Source: Azolla caroliniana (lineage: Eukaryota; Polypodiophyta). From it: 64,000 nt of DNA. Shown here piece by piece: positions 36,519 through 48,945 of the stretch (positions within the stretch are counted from its first letter, which is position 1; the number at the start of each line of letters is the position of its first letter). The DNA is taken from contig JBHGNT010000017.1 in assembly GCA_043228905.1 (NCBI GenBank), positions 2,666,001 to 2,730,000 of the forward strand, in the 5' to 3' direction. The notes beneath the pieces are model-generated. The model saw only the letters and a program-made list of their open reading frames with translations, ran no database searches and had not been told where the DNA came from. The translations under genes were made by a program, and so were the position numbers.

Positions 36519-38405
36519 TTATGGTATTATTACATGCACACAAGCCCTCCCCCTTGATGATGATGGTGAGGATGATGTCTCCTTATGTGTAATGGTGGGC
36601 AAAGTTGCAGGCAATGCACGCTCTTTGTCATTCCTTCTCTCCTCACAACGCTCAGTGCACCACTCCCATTTTGTAATATCTTCTGGTATCATTATATGCA
36701 CATAAATCTCCCCCATTGATGAAGAAGACCATGATGGTGATGGTGATGCCTCCTCTGTTTGTGTAGTGATGGAATTACACCTCCTCCACACATCCACCTT
36801 GATGAAGGCCAACAAGAATCCAAAATAACCTGAGACTCCCAAGAGAGAGGCAATGAGATATGGGTGAGGCAACATTCCCAGTCTCATGGTCACAAACACT
36901 ACCCCAATATCCACAGAGAGATGTAACATAGATATAGCCAAAAGCTTGAGTTGAAAGCCACGTTTACCCAAATGGCCCCTCTCGACTGCATCACTAAGTA
37001 TAGCATAGAGAGGACCCATCATCATGCTCATATATGCAAACACCAAAGAGGTTAGCAATCTCGTCTTGAGTGTCTTCTTCCCATTGTTGTCGGGATTATT
37101 GCCGTGAAAAAGCGAGAAGAAAAGTGTATATCCTACAATGCAAGCGCCGATCATCATGAGTGGAATCGAGTCGGAGATATGGAAATTGGCTTGCTCTTGA
37201 ATCGATCTAGTCTTCGAGAAGTGCTCTCTTATGTGAATTATGATGTTTGCGAATGTTAGGCACCGGACCATCGTTGCACATAGAGTCACACCCGCCCCCG
37301 TAGCTCCCACTAATACAATCTCTTTCATGGTGCTCGTCTTCGTGCATGCAACGGATTGTGCCGCGGTACCCCCATTGTAAGCGACCGATAGGAGGGACGC
37401 TATGACTGAGACCTTCAATGTGATCCACATGCTCAAGGGAAACACACCCTCTCGTGTGAGAATCAGATAGCCACAAAATTGTAGAACTAGCATGGGAAGT
37501 CCCTCTAAAGCACTCCCAATCATGCAATAGAGACCGTTCATCAATGGGCATGTCAAGTCCTTCACACTACACATCCAAGACGATCATTTGAGGGCTTACT
37601 TACAAGTTACAACAATAAATATGAGCAAACGAACACAACAATAAGGCACATAACAATATAATTACATCCACATAAAGATGAGAAGTTTTTGGCATTTTTC
37701 TATGTGGGAATGTGCACACTTTACTTTATGGATTTTGCACGCTCAGTGAAGTATAGCTCCCTAGGTGTCTTCAGTGTTGATTTCTTATCCATGTAGGAAA
37801 GACCTCACTTTTCGTTGGGTGTTCATATATTGTTTGATATTTTAGGAGCTTTAGTATTCTCACCTTACATAAACTCTACCTAGATATGCTTCACCAAACC
37901 TAGGAAAATGGTGTTACTATGTTACATTAATCACTATTGAGTGAATTTTGAATACTTGTGAAAAAATGCTAGAGCAAATGCACATGATGGATAAAGAATT
38001 GTACCCTTTGCAACTGAAGGTGCGCCACATGAGGTTAGCAAGGCAGTAAAGATGGAGGAGGGGGAGGAAGTAGGCAGCAAAGATGGGGGCAAGATCAACA
38101 TTACCTGAGGTTGCTTGAAATTTGAGCTTGAAGAGGATAACATTCAAAGAGTGACAACATACAAGGACTGCAAGCAAAGCGAAGAAGTAACCTCCTAGGT
38201 CACTCTGTTGGTGGTGGAGGATAGCTACCTTAACCTCATCTAGTAGATCTTGAGTTTTGATGAATGAAGAGAGTTCAATATAACGTGTTGAATATTGCAC
38301 TAAAACCACTATATTACTTCCGAAGTCAAAGAGATAGGCATTTGCGGACAACACAATGCTTCCTATTGCCAAAACCTCGCTAAGAGTATACACTGGAGCT
38401 TCCAT
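36519..38405 (-). CDS. Multi-pass membrane protein, possibly XK-related-like (copy B)
   Basis: Tandem paralogue of the gene at 30676-32727 with the same architecture: exon 1 38405-38005 (401 nt, the same length as in copy A), exon 2 37566-36519, about 482 residues. The start was set at MEAPVYTL to match MKVPLYTL of copy A; an in-frame ATG upstream at 38447 is not conserved. Signature segments are kept: FDFGSNIVVLVQYSTRY, VKDLTCPLMNGLYC, EGLPMLVLQFCGYLIL and LKTRL.TSLVFAYMSMMMGPLYA. The Ser-rich tail is shorter: one full repeat (TEEASPSPSW...VHIMIPEDIT...LPATLP) and a second cut off at VHVIIP by TAA. Sequence after that stop still resembles the repeat, so the stop looks recent. Membrane location is well supported; function is unknown. 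Confidence 0.7.
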
Positions 38406-39204
38406 GTTAATTTCGTTAATGATCTTGTGATGTGCTAGCATGCACATCTTCTTATGTATGCTAAATTATGTTCTCTCATAGAGCTTGTGCCATGTTAACA
38501 CATTTCTCATAAAATATCAAAAGGTTTTATAGAAAACAAGGACCTTTCAAATTTCTCATTACCGCGTCTTTCAAAAAACTCAGGAACAAGGAGAGCCTTG
38601 AAAAATAAGGTTCTTTAATGTTAAAGACGTTTACTATGCATTTTGTATCTTCAAATAACTAGACTTTTAATTTTGCCATTGTTTGAACTTTGGTATAAAG
38701 GAGTGTCAAGGAAATTTGGAGACCAACCGTCAATGCTTTCTAGCTAGTCTTCATATAATCAATGACAATCATTAGTAAGGTCGTGTTCGCAAATGAACTA
38801 AAAGAAGGGAAATAACTTGATAAAACACTAAATAAAGTTGTGGCGCGACATCCGACATTATGCTTCTCTCTCTCTCTCTCTCCACATAGAATGAACCATA
38901 CGTACAATACGTGCATTCACATTTGAGAATGATTCAATCAAACGTGTATGGTAAATCATCTCAAAGTTGGATTGGATTGACTAGGGTCTATATTATATAT
39001 TGATTCACTCTCAATCCTAATAAGTGGACTCTAATCCATTGTGAACCACCAACATAAGTATGGTTGCAATATTTGCATTGTATCACATGCATACTTTTGG
39101 GATGCTTCTTAAGAATCAAGACATCTCTATCATCCTCACTTTAGAACTTTACAAAAAAATGAGTATGAACTATAGAGATTGAATCAAAATATGTCATTAC
39201 AAAT
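38406..39204. other. Upstream region of membrane gene copy B
   Basis: The proximal part is duplicated from, or to, the region upstream of copy A. A short (CT)n run lies at about 38865-38882. No gene seen. Confidence 0.55.
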
Positions 39205-39860
39205 TATAATCAAACGTTCAAAAACTCATAAAACGAATATTCGAGAATATGAAGAAAACATGACATAGGCAGTAGTAGCATAACAACTTACCACTAGGGT
39301 GACCTAATTTCTAATAACAAAGAAAGAAAGAAAGAAACGATCAAAAACTCATAAAACGTATATTCGAGAATATGAAGAAAACATGACATAGGTAGTAGTA
39401 GCATAACAACTTACCACTAGGGTGACAATTTCTAATAACAAAGAAAGAAAGAAAAAGGAACATGACACTACCATAAAAATTTGCCATGACATAGGCAGTA
39501 GTAGCATAACAACTTACCACTTGGGTGAGCTAATTTCTAATAACAAAGAAAGAAAGAAAAAGACGAAAAAGGAACATGACACTAACATAAAATTTTGCCA
39601 TGACACTAACAAGAGGATATGAGAAAGTTGGGAATTGAACCCAAGACAAAAGTAATAGTAGCACAACAACTTACCACTAGATTGTGCTTAGTTCTAATAA
39701 TAAAGAAATAAAAGAAAAAACCTATTATAACACTAACATAAAATGTTGCTACGACATGGGACTAATGAGAGAGAAAGAGATGAGAATATTGGGAATCGAA
39801 CCCAAGACATAGATTGCAATAGCACGACTCCTTACCGCTAAGGTGAGCGGAACTATAAGT
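39205..39860 (-). repeat. Array of tRNA-like SINE-derived units
   Basis: Five partial units, each containing the minus-strand word CTAGTGGTAAGTTGTTGTGCT or a variant. Two units also keep a pol III B-box-like element when read on the minus strand (GGGTTCAATTCCC at 39628-39647 and GGGTTCGATTCCC at 39791-39808). The first two units form a direct 123-bp tandem duplication (starts 39219 and 39342) with a GAAA-rich linker. This looks like the tRNA-like head of a plant SINE amplified locally. Confidence 0.65.
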
Positions 39861-40196
39861 AATTAATGAAAAAAAGAGAAAAAAATTACTATATATTTTT
39901 CCCATTTCAAACGTGTCCATTTCCAAACGTTTGAATACTTGCACGAACACGAATATTACGTTCTATGCTCCACACTCTACATATAGTACAATTCGTGAGA
40001 TATTCAATGGCATATTAAGAGGGCATGATGACTATGGTGCCATAATTTAAGCACCCTGAAGTTTCAGCTTGTACATGAGTGCACTATTCATAAACACGTT
40101 TTGCTAGGAAGTAGACATATCAAGACCATTTCGTGTATTTAGGTCTTATGGGTCAAGCTTGACCATTCTATGGACGTGAATTTTTTTAAAATTATG

Positions 40197-40232
<36 letters not shown>

Positions 40233-41243
40233 CCTCGTGCCTCACAAGTCCATGTGGAAAAGTTTTAATTTTTAACGTTTGATATGATAGTTTGAATACC
40301 TAAAGGCAAATTATTGAGGCTCACGTGTTCAATTTTATATATGTTTACGTCAAGCAAAAAAGGTTAGGCATACACCTCTTCTCCCATAATAATATTAATA
40401 TTTTTGCAAAAAAAGCAAAAAGGGTCAAGGAATCAAACCTTTGTACTTTAGGAAACCCGTGAATACATCACTAGGGTAAACATGTGCTTCCATAACTACA
40501 TCAGTTTCCAAGAACAACTGGAAAACCAATACATTGTTATGATATACATGTGTGAGTCGAATCATCGACCTTGTAAGGAATTTATGAACATACAACTATG
40601 GTAGCAAGCGCTTCTTTCAACAACTTGAAAATCATTAGGTTATTTAATGCTTTGACAAATTGAAAATAATTACTTCCAAGGACATTTTCAACCAGAGATT
40701 GAAAATGAGGTTTTACTTGGATGTATACATTATATGCTTAGCTTCAACCTCTTTTTGGTTTTATTACAGTTCCCAGAGTTATTATGATTTAATGTTTTTG
40801 TCACTCACTCTCTAGGAACATTTCCTACCAGAGATTGAAATTTGTCCCTGAGCACCATCATCATCTTAAACAAAACTCTCTTTAATATCACAATAGGATT
40901 CTGAACTCTTTTAAAAATCATAAAACAATGATGCTTTATTTCTATGGCCCCAAATGAAAGAAAGACCAAAGCCAGTAATGGCAAAACAAAATCATCCAAT
41001 TTCACTAAACTAACGGCATTATTTCTCTCAATTAACGCTTGGGCGAATCACGATTTACCAAGAATGCCAACCATTCTTTTGAATTACACCAGTATACAAA
41101 TGAATGCTCCATCTCTAGACTATTCTCCATGGAGCTCCTAATGAATGCCTAACTCTGAGGGGCCATTGGAGCAAACAATGTCAATACTCCTAACTTGTCG
41201 AGTAAATAATATATTTTCTCAAGTGAGAAGTAGTAGCCCCCTC
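39861..41243. other. Intergenic stretch downstream of ESV1
   Basis: AT-rich DNA with a (CT)n microsatellite at about 40198-40230. It should hold the ESV1 3' UTR next to 41243. No gene recognised. Confidence 0.5.
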
Positions 41244-44200
41244 CTATTCCATAAATGATGGTGGAGGTTCTCGAAGATGTTGTCCACCGATATCAATATC
41301 AAGTTGTAATTCCGTGAATTCTTCCTTCGATGATGGTGGACCAAAGCTCGTGTCAGGCGGCGACGACAATGATGCATTGAAGTTGATGTCCGGAAACACG
41401 CCTGGTGGTCTCTCCTCTGGCTCTATGGCTAATAATTGAGAAGAGTTTCCTATGGCATCTACCCAACCATAATGTGGCTCTGACCTGAAAAGAACAATAA
41501 TATTACGAATCAATATATTGTGCAAGAGTGTAGTCCAAGCATCGGGGGTGTTGGCCTAGTGGTTAAGGCCATTGCCCTATAAACTGTCAGGTTGGGAGTT
41601 CCAATCCTAACTCCAAGAAAGACATACTGATTGATCCCCGAGTAAAAGGAGCTGTGGGTGATTTGCTCTAGTATGTCAGGAGTTCAAGCAATCCAGCCAG
41701 CATTACAAGAAAGACAATGAAACATTTAACAAAGAAAATACTTTCTAAATGGAAATGCTAAACAGATAGTTCGTACTCATAGTAAGTGCCTTCTTCAACA
41801 ACAGTGTCCCATGTCTCACCGCTCGTACTTCGCCCATATTTATGCACACTCCTGCAATGAAAGAAGGCAATGTCAGATCTCTCTCTAATGCATTCAAAGA
41901 TAATAATAAACACCTTTAATACATAGAAAGCAATAAGAGTAAATTAGGGTAACCACATCAATGGAGGAAGATATCTCACCCATTCCCAAAGTGCTCCTCC
42001 CCCCATGTTCTTGACCAGCCTATGAGATATTGCACATTAGAAAATTCATCATGAAATGGGGTGTCCATTAAATACATCAACAACCATCACAAATGGCATT
42101 TTTGGTGGGCTTCGCCTACTTACGTTCGCCTCCTGAGGATGAATGCCATGTTTCTCCTTGTCTTGTGCCCATGCCTGAATAAAACTTTTCCTCCCATTTA
42201 TCTCCCCATTTGGTCTCATCATTAGTCTCGGCCCACTTATCAGTCCTAAATATAAAAATGATACAATTTAAAGGATCTGGCTACACACTCAAAAACATTG
42301 TTTCAATTGCATAAAGTGATTTATCGGAAGTTTGAGCCTGTGAAATAAAAAAATAAATAGCTTGTTATTTCCTAATAAACCTATGTTTAATTTACCATTT
42401 CAAAACAGACCCTCGGCCATCGTATTGTTCACCCCACTTTTCCCACCACGATTGATCATTGAGCCTACCATATTTGTGGGCTCCTTTCTCTGTCCATCCT
42501 TTAGCATTGTACTTCTCCCACCTTTGGATGCATACATTTTTCACATGTCTAATGTATCACACGTCAAGTATTTTTTTCACACATGCCAACCTCTTTTGAG
42601 CAATATATGATGCTTCTTTATGTGGAATGAATGAAAATCATCTGTCTTACCACTTCTCATACCAACCAGCATCACTTCCTGACTTTGCTTGTTTTTGAGC
42701 ACTCTTTTCAATCCTTGCCAAATTACTGTAAAAAGCACTTACACGTTAAAAAGTTTATGTTCATACATATAAACTAGCAGTACAACCAAGGCTCCCCTTG
42801 AATTTGCATTGATTCGACCCTAAGTGTTGATCTTTCAAAAATCCATCTCACATAAAACATTTTCAACCGAGATAATAATGTGCCCCAAAGAGATGCTTAA
42901 CAATTATACATAGCAACGTTAACTAACCTCCATTCATCCTGCCTCAATATCTCTTGCCATGTCTCCCACCAAGTATCCCCTTGAGCATTCCTTCCTGATT
43001 TTTCAGCACCTATATGGATGGGGAGGGAAAGATACATGTACATCGACATCATCTGGACTAAATATATACAATTATCCTCAAAACAAACCAGCCTCATTAA
43101 AAAAACCTTCACTCACCTAATTCCTTATAACCAGTCCAGTCACTCTTCTCCCACCACTGTCTTAAAAAACACATCCATTTGTCACGTCTTTGAATAAATT
43201 AGGGCTATTATTGGTTAGGAGACTATTTGAAGTCATCGATTGGGTTTGTGCGAATATGCATCCTTAATCGAAAAATGCACAAAAGAAGATATAATTTATC
43301 TATAAATTTTGACATACAGCCTCTTTCCATTCGGATGATCCATCAGCATTTCGTCCACCCATAACCGTCCACCGACATCGATATCCATTTTCTCCAAAGT
43401 CTTCACCACTCTCTCTATACCAGGTACTACCATCTTCATTTATACCAGATTCATTGACCTTCTCGTTATTTAAGTTGATGCCCCATTCCTGCTCACTTGC
43501 AATCCCAGTATCTGGTTTAAGCATATGAAGAAATCATCTATGGTCTTAACACGGATCGTAATATATGGCATGAAAAAATACAAATCACAATACATGGGAG
43601 AACGATGTTGGATAAATTGTTTAGAATATAATACCCCTTTTTGGAGGTGTGTCCCGAGATTGTGGCACACAAAATCTTTGTGTTTGTCGAGGCTGGAGAT
43701 TCTCATGTTCGGTAACTCTCCATGGCCTAAAATTAAACATTGACTTACTTATTTGTCCCTTGTTTACTCTCTCCGGCACGTTTACACACACATCTTCCAC
43801 TCATACATGTCCTTGAATTCTTTGTAAACATGTATGAAAGTTCTCTACTCCCTCCTTGTTACTAGTATATCACCAAACATCATCAAAACAAAATCTACAA
43901 CTTCATTTTAATGTTTTGCAATATTTCATCACATCAAAGGCAATCTCCATTTCAAATCCACTAAGTAGTAGCAATGATGTGCTTCGGTACTTCGGTCCCC
44001 TCCTGGATATGCCCTATCGAGTATCATCAATTCATCTAATGAGATAATATTCTTCTGAAATTTCAACCATGAATTTTGGACTTTTGCAATAGACCTTAGA
44101 GATTCTTATCTGGATATATATTACAATGATTATAGTGGTCCAATGGTATACCAATTTATTACTTCATGGCATTTGATGGGCCCTAATAAGCTCAGAATGT

Positions 44201-44747
44201 CAGTTATTTTCTGAAATTTTCATTAATGTTAGCATAAGTCAAATGTATAGTGCCCATGATTTGCTCCCATATGATTTCAAGGCTTCCTCTGTGGTTTACT
44301 AAAGTAGTCGTGTTGACCCTGTTGGAAAGCCATATTTTTAATCTCACTAATTCCACAATATCAGTAGATGATACCGCAGTATGTGGCATTGACCATTGGA
44401 ACTTATGACCAAATGAATGTAAATATGTGACTCTGTGTCCATCTCTTATGAGGTTGTATCGTAAACTTGGGGTCCAATTCAAACAATTTCACTAGATGAT
44501 CGTGGGGAGCCTAGAACATATGACTTTGTCCCCATCGGATAACATACCAATGGAGCTACACCCATTTTGACTCTCTTGTCTCTGTTTCGTCACATTTTGG
44601 CTATACACTAGTTGTAAGCCACGTTTTTATTGCCCCAACACACTTGAGTTAATATTTCACTGGTCACACCAGTTTAGTACACGACCTTGAGTAATGTGAG
44701 GAATGTACCGTACGACCTTCTCGTCTCCATTAGAAAAACTTACCAAC

Positions 44748-44823
<76 letters not shown>

Positions 44824-45857
44824 CTCCATGATGCCTCAGTGCATTAGAAAGAAATAAACATGCCACTTTGGACTGCCTTGCAGATGAATACATGAGGCAT
44901 GATTTTCAAGAGTTCGTACGAGGTTGTACTAGCTTTCAAGAACTCCTGATGAGGAAGAAATCGGTGATGAAACTAGGCATGCTCTTTGCTCAGACTACAG
45001 AACGAAACTCATTGAGTAATGAAAACCGTGAAATTCAGCATCTAGCTTAGCTTTTCATTTCTGCTTATCTTTTTGTTCTACTATTTTAGACCCCCCATCT
45101 ACACAACTGCGAGGGTGTTATCCATGTTTTGCCCCCCACCATGGACATTAATATATCATCACTGTCACAAACAAACATACACGTGTATAATTTCCATGTA
45201 TTATTGCTTTGTCCTTTTTTTCAACACCCCATGGACATGGCACTCGCAGTTATGATTTGATCTCAGAGGATGAGGATAATAGAATCTACAAGTCTCTCAA
45301 ATATATATACAATGAAAAAGAAGAAAAGTGGACATTTTTAAACATGAAGGGAAGCTGCAGTTACCTGAAGTTTATACTCCCCTCCCCTAGACAAGAAAAA
45401 CAGAGTGCACAGTTTCACCAACTGAAGGTAACTACATTTGGCAGAAGTTACAGTTTCCTCTCACATTTAACAAAAAGGTAACTTTCTGCCCCTTCTAAAC
45501 AAGAAGAATAAACCAAACACAAGTGTAAAAATGCAGAATCCAAAGGGAGGTCTTTTTTTTACAGAATTCATTCCAAAACACACACATTCAAACCCACAAG
45601 AAAAAACAAACTCAAAAGGCATACCCTTTACATAAGGAATACATAGAAAAAATACTTTGAGCATACCTGGGTGAGGTTAATGGGTAGGATTGGATAGCAT
45701 TAACACTGAAGAACCGTTTTTCGTTGAGAGTGCAGAGCCCTCTGTTGCTAAATGTGGTGGACCAAAATACATGCGGTTTTTGGAGGTTATTGTTGTGAAG
45801 GGGTGTAAAAGCAAGGCCAGTGAAATGAGATGAGCCCTTCAAGCTCATACCACTCAT
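41244..45857 (-). CDS. ESV1: EARLY STARVATION 1 (starch-granule organising protein), 11 exons
   Basis: Plastid protein that binds starch glucans and, in Arabidopsis, restrains starch breakdown. Exons (minus): 45857-45667, 43726-43635, 43511-43318, 43156-43117, 43009-42928, 42725-42651, 42521-42396, 42245-42124, 42019-41980, 41851-41777, 41484-41244; every junction is GT-AG and in phase, giving about 425 residues, close to Arabidopsis ESV1. The N-terminus (MSGMSLKGSSHFTG, Ser/Thr rich, few acidic residues) looks like a chloroplast transit peptide. From about residue 95 comes the diagnostic Trp-rich region: STWYRESGEDFGENGYRCRW, SSEWKEAWWEKSDWTGYKELG, GDTWWETWQEILRQDEW, AGWYEKWWEKY, QSWWEKWGEQYDGRG, KWGDKWEEKF and RTWGEEHFGNG. 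The C-terminus EPHYGWVDAIG...ERPPGVFPDI...PPPSF is also family-typical. The short N-terminal region favours ESV1 over the longer paralogue LESV. Intron 1 (1.9 kb) contains a (CT)35 tract. Confidence 0.93.
41545..41720 (+). repeat. tRNA-like SINE remnant in the last ESV1 intron
   Basis: Plus strand, antisense to ESV1. An A-box-like TGGCCTAGTGGTTAAGG at 41552-41568 and a B-box-like GGTTGGGAGTTCCAATCC at 41590-41607 are spaced as in tRNA-derived plant SINEs. The right end is approximate. Confidence 0.65.
44751..44820. repeat. (TC)35 microsatellite in ESV1 intron 1
   Basis: Seventy bases of perfect TC dinucleotide, the longest pure dinucleotide run in the window. Confidence 0.95.
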
Positions 45858-45978
45858 AATGTCTGCATAACACGAGGAACCATCACAATGCTAAGACAGA
45901 TGAGAAAGGGAAGCAATCTGGGGTTCAACCCAGAAGCCTTCATCATATTTATATTCACACAAATGGAAATCTAAAGGT

Positions 45979-46024
<46 letters not shown>

Positions 46025-46300
46025 CAAAAATGTGGCAAAAAGCATAGGCTGACATGGCTATCTATGAGGATCCATTTTTGGGTCCCTTAATGGATAAACT
46101 TTGATGGATAACCTTCCTGACCCCCCATAGAAGAAGAAGAAGAAGAAAAAGAAGAAAGGGGACCCATCCCTAACCAAAGCAAGATCTAAGAGAAGGGGGG
46201 GGGGTACACCACCCACCACAAAGGCATGGTATGGCACACACACACACACACACACACACATATGTATATATTATTGTCTGAATTCGTCATGTTTTCTTTT
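45858..46300 (-). promoter_or_regulatory. Presumed 5' UTR and promoter of ESV1
   Basis: Upstream of the ESV1 ATG. It carries (GA)n at 45983-46022, a GAA run at 46132-46155, a G8 run and (CA)n at 46237-46261. No clear TATA box was identified; assigned by position. Confidence 0.4.
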
Positions 46301-48120
46301 CTACTGTATCTTCATAAAATAAGCCCGTACGATCTTAGTCACCTCATGTGGAATTGCTGCAACAAAAGGAAATCTGCCATATGTCTTATCGTACGTATCA
46401 CATACGTTTTCCGTTTCTATCGTATCATCCAAAGAAAATATGCTTGGGCTATATCCTCACTCGCCTTGTAATGCATCTTGAGTGTTGGAAGAAAAAGAGC
46501 ATATGTCCTTATATATATTTGAGATGTTGTGTGGCACTGAATCGTTTGCTTGATAAACTCATTTCCCTCTTAGCAAAACCCATTTCCTCTTACCACTCAC
46601 TCTTTCCATCTCAAACGTACCTCCTAACACAAGCTATGTTGGCATCATCCCAGATGATGCCAACATAGCTTGTGATTCATCGGTGTCCTAAATGCAATGG
46701 ATGTTTTGATAGATAATGATCGCCAGACTTCATTTTCCTTGGCGATTGGTTAGATAGCCTTTAAAGCTCTCTAGTAAGGATGGTATATGATCTTGCTCAA
46801 CCTACATTTGTCGTTATCTCTTATTTTTCATTACACTTTGTATTTCTTTGTTACCACGATGAAATTTTATGTCCCTTAGTCAAATCCCAAGATGAGTTCA
46901 TTACTTCGACAAGCTATCTTCAACATGGGGCATCTATCAACAAACTCCATCCACCCTTGATGATGTGTGTGTATGCAAATGGTATTTGAGCATTGTTTCT
47001 AGAAAGAGTTCCATTTCCTTTTGATATATTGTACTACAACAAAGCTTTAAAAAGGCATTGTTGGAACCTACATAGTATATCAAAAATTTGAAATCAACAT
47101 TACACATCTGAAATATATTAAATGGAATCCAAATGGTTTTTATGTTTGTCTTATTTTAGTTTACAAACAAGGCATTAGTTGATGCATTGCACAACATGAT
47201 ACACCAACTCTTATTCAAATGTATTGGAAAGCTCAAATAAGTGGATTTGTTCCCTTTTATAAGAGAATCACGAGAAAAGATGCATATATGTTAAAGTAAA
47301 AAAATGCTCTAATATATTACAAAAAGACGTCAAACCATTTAAAAAGTAAAAACGCACACACCCCCGCTTACATACCCTAGTTTGTCATTGGAAGTCTAGG
47401 CTTAACAATAACTTTTTGATATGTGCTTCTTCTCATAACAATCCACAAGCTCTTTGGTGAAGCAAATAGAAGTCACAAATCCATTAAGATATAATCCATA
47501 TTATTAACATTGCATCAGTCTATAGGGCGATGTTGTCATTTTAGGAGCAAATCGACTAAGATGATTTATTACTAGAATTAAGAAGAGTTTTTTTATATAC
47601 ATAATTATATCAAATGCGCCGTTAAATCCATCCGAGACTCGAAACTGCAACTTACGGGTACTTTAAAATCACTATATTATTATGTTTTTGTATTATTAAT
47701 TCGATTAGATGCTCGACCAACATGTAAGGGACGCGAATCTAAAAAACTTGGATGATGCATACATACACCTCACATTGCATTGCATTGATTAGCACGTAAT
47801 TTCTTGTTGCACAAGATACATGAAATCCGTTGCGAAACATGACATATCTACTATCTAAGCATCATATGCATGCATACGTACATGCGCATACATATACGTG
47901 GCTACTCTAGTACATATAACATCATATATATTCACACATACACATACATATACATACATACACGTATACGTATATGTATACATCGACCAATTTAATAATG
48001 TGGGTACATGCGTATATGTATAGTGAGTGTACTGCAGCATACGATAAACAATAGGGGATGAGAATTCCCGAATCCCCACCAAAAATGGCGCAATTAATTT
48101 ATTGTGTGGAATAAATATAA
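46301..48120. other. Intergenic stretch without a recognised gene
   Basis: AT-rich DNA with short frames only (for example 46348-46668 plus) that have no family resemblance. It contains the perfect foldback at 46628 and a region of TACATA/CATACA words at about 47870-47990. Confidence 0.5.
46628..46674. repeat. Perfect 22-bp inverted repeat with a 3-nt loop
   Basis: Arms 46628-46649 and 46653-46674 are exactly complementary around the loop CCA. The left arm begins CACAAGCTATGTTGGC. Confidence 0.95.
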
Positions 48121-48370
48121 AGGGGACAAAACGACAGGCCGACGTGGCAAAGGGGATGCCTGCCTGCCACGTCAGTCCCTCTCTCTTTTGAAGCTGAGCC
48201 ACGAGGTGTGGCCGCCGCGCTCTCCGCCACGAATTTTTCCAGACAACGACGGGCCACGCGCCACGTCAGCTGCCACCTCATCCGCCGACGCCCTGTATCC
48301 TCGCCCGCCACGTCATCTCGTCTCCCAGATCACCCAGTAGCCACGTCAGCCCGTCTGGAAAGCCCCACCC
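48121..48370. promoter_or_regulatory. Cluster of CCACGTC (TGACGTGG-type) motifs
   Basis: A GC-rich island with GACGTGGC or its complement at 48141, 48166, 48261, 48307 and 48341; three more copies lie in the tandem repeat that follows (48456, 48546, 48636). ACGT cores flanked by TG/GG are bZIP-type binding words. No gene start is recognised next to it, so promoter function is inference. Confidence 0.5.
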
Positions 48371-48393
48371 ACCACCTCTCGTGATATGTTTTC

Positions 48394-48675
48394 TTTCTCT
48401 TTTTGGATGTTCAAATGATTCGAAGAAGAAAAAGAAGGGCGTCCGTATCTTCATGCCACGTCGTGCCCATGCATACGGTCTTTATTTCTCTTTTGGATAT
48501 TCACATTGATTCGAAGAAGAAAAGAAGGATGTCCGTATCTTTCTGCCACGTCATGCCCATGCATACAGTCTTTATTTCTCTTTTGGATGTTCAAATTGAT
48601 TCAAAGAAGAAAAAAAGGGCGTCCATCCCTTCATGCCACGTCATGCCCATACATATGGTCTTTATTTCTTTTAAG
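48394..48675. repeat. 90-bp tandem repeat, three copies
   Basis: Copies are aligned by CCACGTC at 48456, 48546 and 48636, exactly 90 bp apart, each with GAAGAAGAAAA..GTCCGT, TGCCACGTC.TGCCCAT and TCTTTATTTCTTTT. Because 90 is a multiple of 3 a reading frame runs through (48403-48810), but it looks like a by-product of the repeat. Confidence 0.9.
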
Positions 48676-48677
48676 CT

Positions 48678-48945
48678 AAGGGGCATGTGGATGCACCACG
48701 TAAATTGGACATGTCGAATCGGCACAAGGAATGGACCCAAAATCCAGAGTTCTAACAAAAAACCGAGAGTTCTGGGGCAACATTTCTCTACAACTTCTTT
48801 GCACATGTGATAAGGGGCACATGGATGCACCACATAAATTGGACATGTCGAATTGGCACAAGGAATGGACCCAACATTCAGAGCTCTAACAAAAAACCAA
48901 GAATTTTGGGGCAACATTTCTCTACAACTTCTTCGCACATGTTCT
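48678..48945. repeat. 134-bp tandem duplication
   Basis: Two copies starting at 48678 and 48812, about 90% alike by eye, each with GGATGCACCAC, TTGGACATGTCGAAT and GGGGCAACATTTCTCTAC. Confidence 0.9.

Noticed and set aside
39628-39808. Possible tRNA genes
   Set aside because: Only A/B-box-like words are present; no acceptor stem or anticodon arm folds by eye, so they were called SINE pieces.
46058-46261. Minus-strand frame ending in VCVCVCV upstream of ESV1
   Set aside because: It comes from CA and GAA microsatellites and lies in the promoter region.
48403-48810. 135-codon frame with a 30-residue internal repeat
   Set aside because: The frame exists because the underlying DNA repeat has a 90-bp period; composition and context do not suggest a protein.
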